From: an uncultured Flavobacteriaceae bacterium
Lineage (GTDB): Bacteria > Bacteroidota > Bacteroidia > Flavobacteriales > Flavobacteriaceae
DNA: 64,000 nt
Reading direction: 5' to 3'
NCBI GenBank assembly: GCA_947502975.1
Contig: CANNBV010000007.1
Location: 62,001-126,000 of the forward strand
Shown piece after piece: positions 63,688-64,000 of the stretch. A model generated the notes under the pieces. The model saw only the letters and a program-made list of their open reading frames with translations, had not been told where the DNA came from and searched no databases. The position numbers were made by a program, and so were the translations under genes. The stretch's first letter is position 1, and every line of letters begins with the position of its first letter.

Positions 63688-64000
63688 GGTGATATTTTTA
63701 ATAATTTAGGATTCCATATAAGAAATTTATCTTCTCCATTTATGCTAGATATCGATGCTCTAATAGGATGATTATCATTTTCTTTTTTTGCAACAATACT
63801 AAATTCTTTCCATGAGTTGGATAACTGTATTTTTTTTAAACCATAAACAGTATAATCCCCATATTCTTCTTGTAGTACTAAATTCAACTCTCCTCTCCCT
63901 TTAAGCCATACAGACCATTTAAAAGTACCTTTTTTTTGATTTACCACTTGTAATACATAACTATATTGATTCTTTTTTATTTTTTTTCCAATTAAAGTGT
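63684..64000 (-). CDS. C-terminal part of a protein with carbohydrate-binding-like beta-sandwich; 5' end outside window
   Basis: The minus-strand frame is open to the window edge, so the start lies upstream, beyond 64000. The visible 105 residues form a beta-rich unit with the look of CBM4/9-like modules: YSYVLQVVNQK, FKWSVWLKGRGELNLVL, LSNSWKEFSIVA and a final IWNPKLL. There is no T9SS tail. The stop overlaps the aminotransferase start, so the two are probably coupled. The rest of the protein decides its role. Confidence 0.7.
   Translation of the reverse strand, partial: TLIGKKIKKNQYSYVLQVVNQKKGTFKWSVWLKGRGELNLVLQEEYGDYTVYGLKKIQLSNSWKEFSIVAKKENDNHPIRASISSINGEDKFLIWNPKLLKISP

Overview
The window reads as chromosome of a marine-type member of the Flavobacteriaceae (phylum Bacteroidota). 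The signs are a low G+C content, type IX secretion (T9SS) sorting domains of both type A and type B, a PorP/SprF-family protein, a RibBA with a degenerate second half, a DUF5606 protein, multi-repeat DUF349 and tandem DUF368 proteins, and promoters of the Bacteroidota TAnnTTTG type. Genus cannot be fixed from the sequence; Olleya, Lacinutrix or Winogradskyella-like relatives would fit.

Positions 1-21,700 look like an accessory island. Its right edge is a tRNA-Ser(UGA) gene (21791-21875, minus strand) with a truncated tyrosine integrase (21078-21527) and a frameshifted winged-helix fragment (20915-21065) lying just beyond the tRNA 3' end. The left edge is outside the window. The island carries two convergent gene sets that meet near 7,490. 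The plus-strand set (1-7487) holds a subtilase, a ComEC-type metallo-beta-lactamase-fold protein, a secreted protein with a probable outer-membrane barrel, an Ig-like lipoprotein, a small Cys/Lys-rich protein, a coiled-coil membrane protein, a Sel1/TPR-like lipoprotein and a secreted basic-repeat protein ending in a polymorphic-toxin-like domain.

The minus-strand set (20662 down to 7493) is the most unusual part of the window. In order of transcription it encodes a lipoprotein with a von Willebrand A-like motif, a small membrane protein, a tubulin-like GTPase, an 1148-residue actin/Hsp70-fold ATPase, a bitopic membrane protein, a MotA-like plus MotB-like pair with a Zorya-like layout, a second MotA-like plus OmpA/MotB-like pair, and a DTGA-type aspartic protease lipoprotein. 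Most junctions are a few bases or overlap, so this looks like one operon. It would join two cytoskeletal-type NTPases to two ion-motor-like membrane complexes. I know of no named system with this composition.

From 22,059 to 64,000 the content is ordinary core genome. It covers a nitroreductase, a KdnA-like aminotransferase, T9SS cargo including a GH16 glucanase, riboflavin synthesis (RibBA), an LptF/G-type permease, LolA, FtsK, DgkA, Tpx, KatG with an ankyrin protein, heme A synthase, CCA-adding enzyme and TsaC. A surface-glycan cluster (43,286-51,234) includes UDP-galactopyranose mutase beside a probable galactofuranosyltransferase. After it come DapD, RuvX, peptide deformylase, a Crp/Fnr regulator, a DUF349 protein, AroE, two DUF368 lipid-carrier transporters, a TPR protein and a class III aminotransferase. 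Several terminators and -7 promoter elements can be placed, and two of them help decide start codons (ribBA, dapD).
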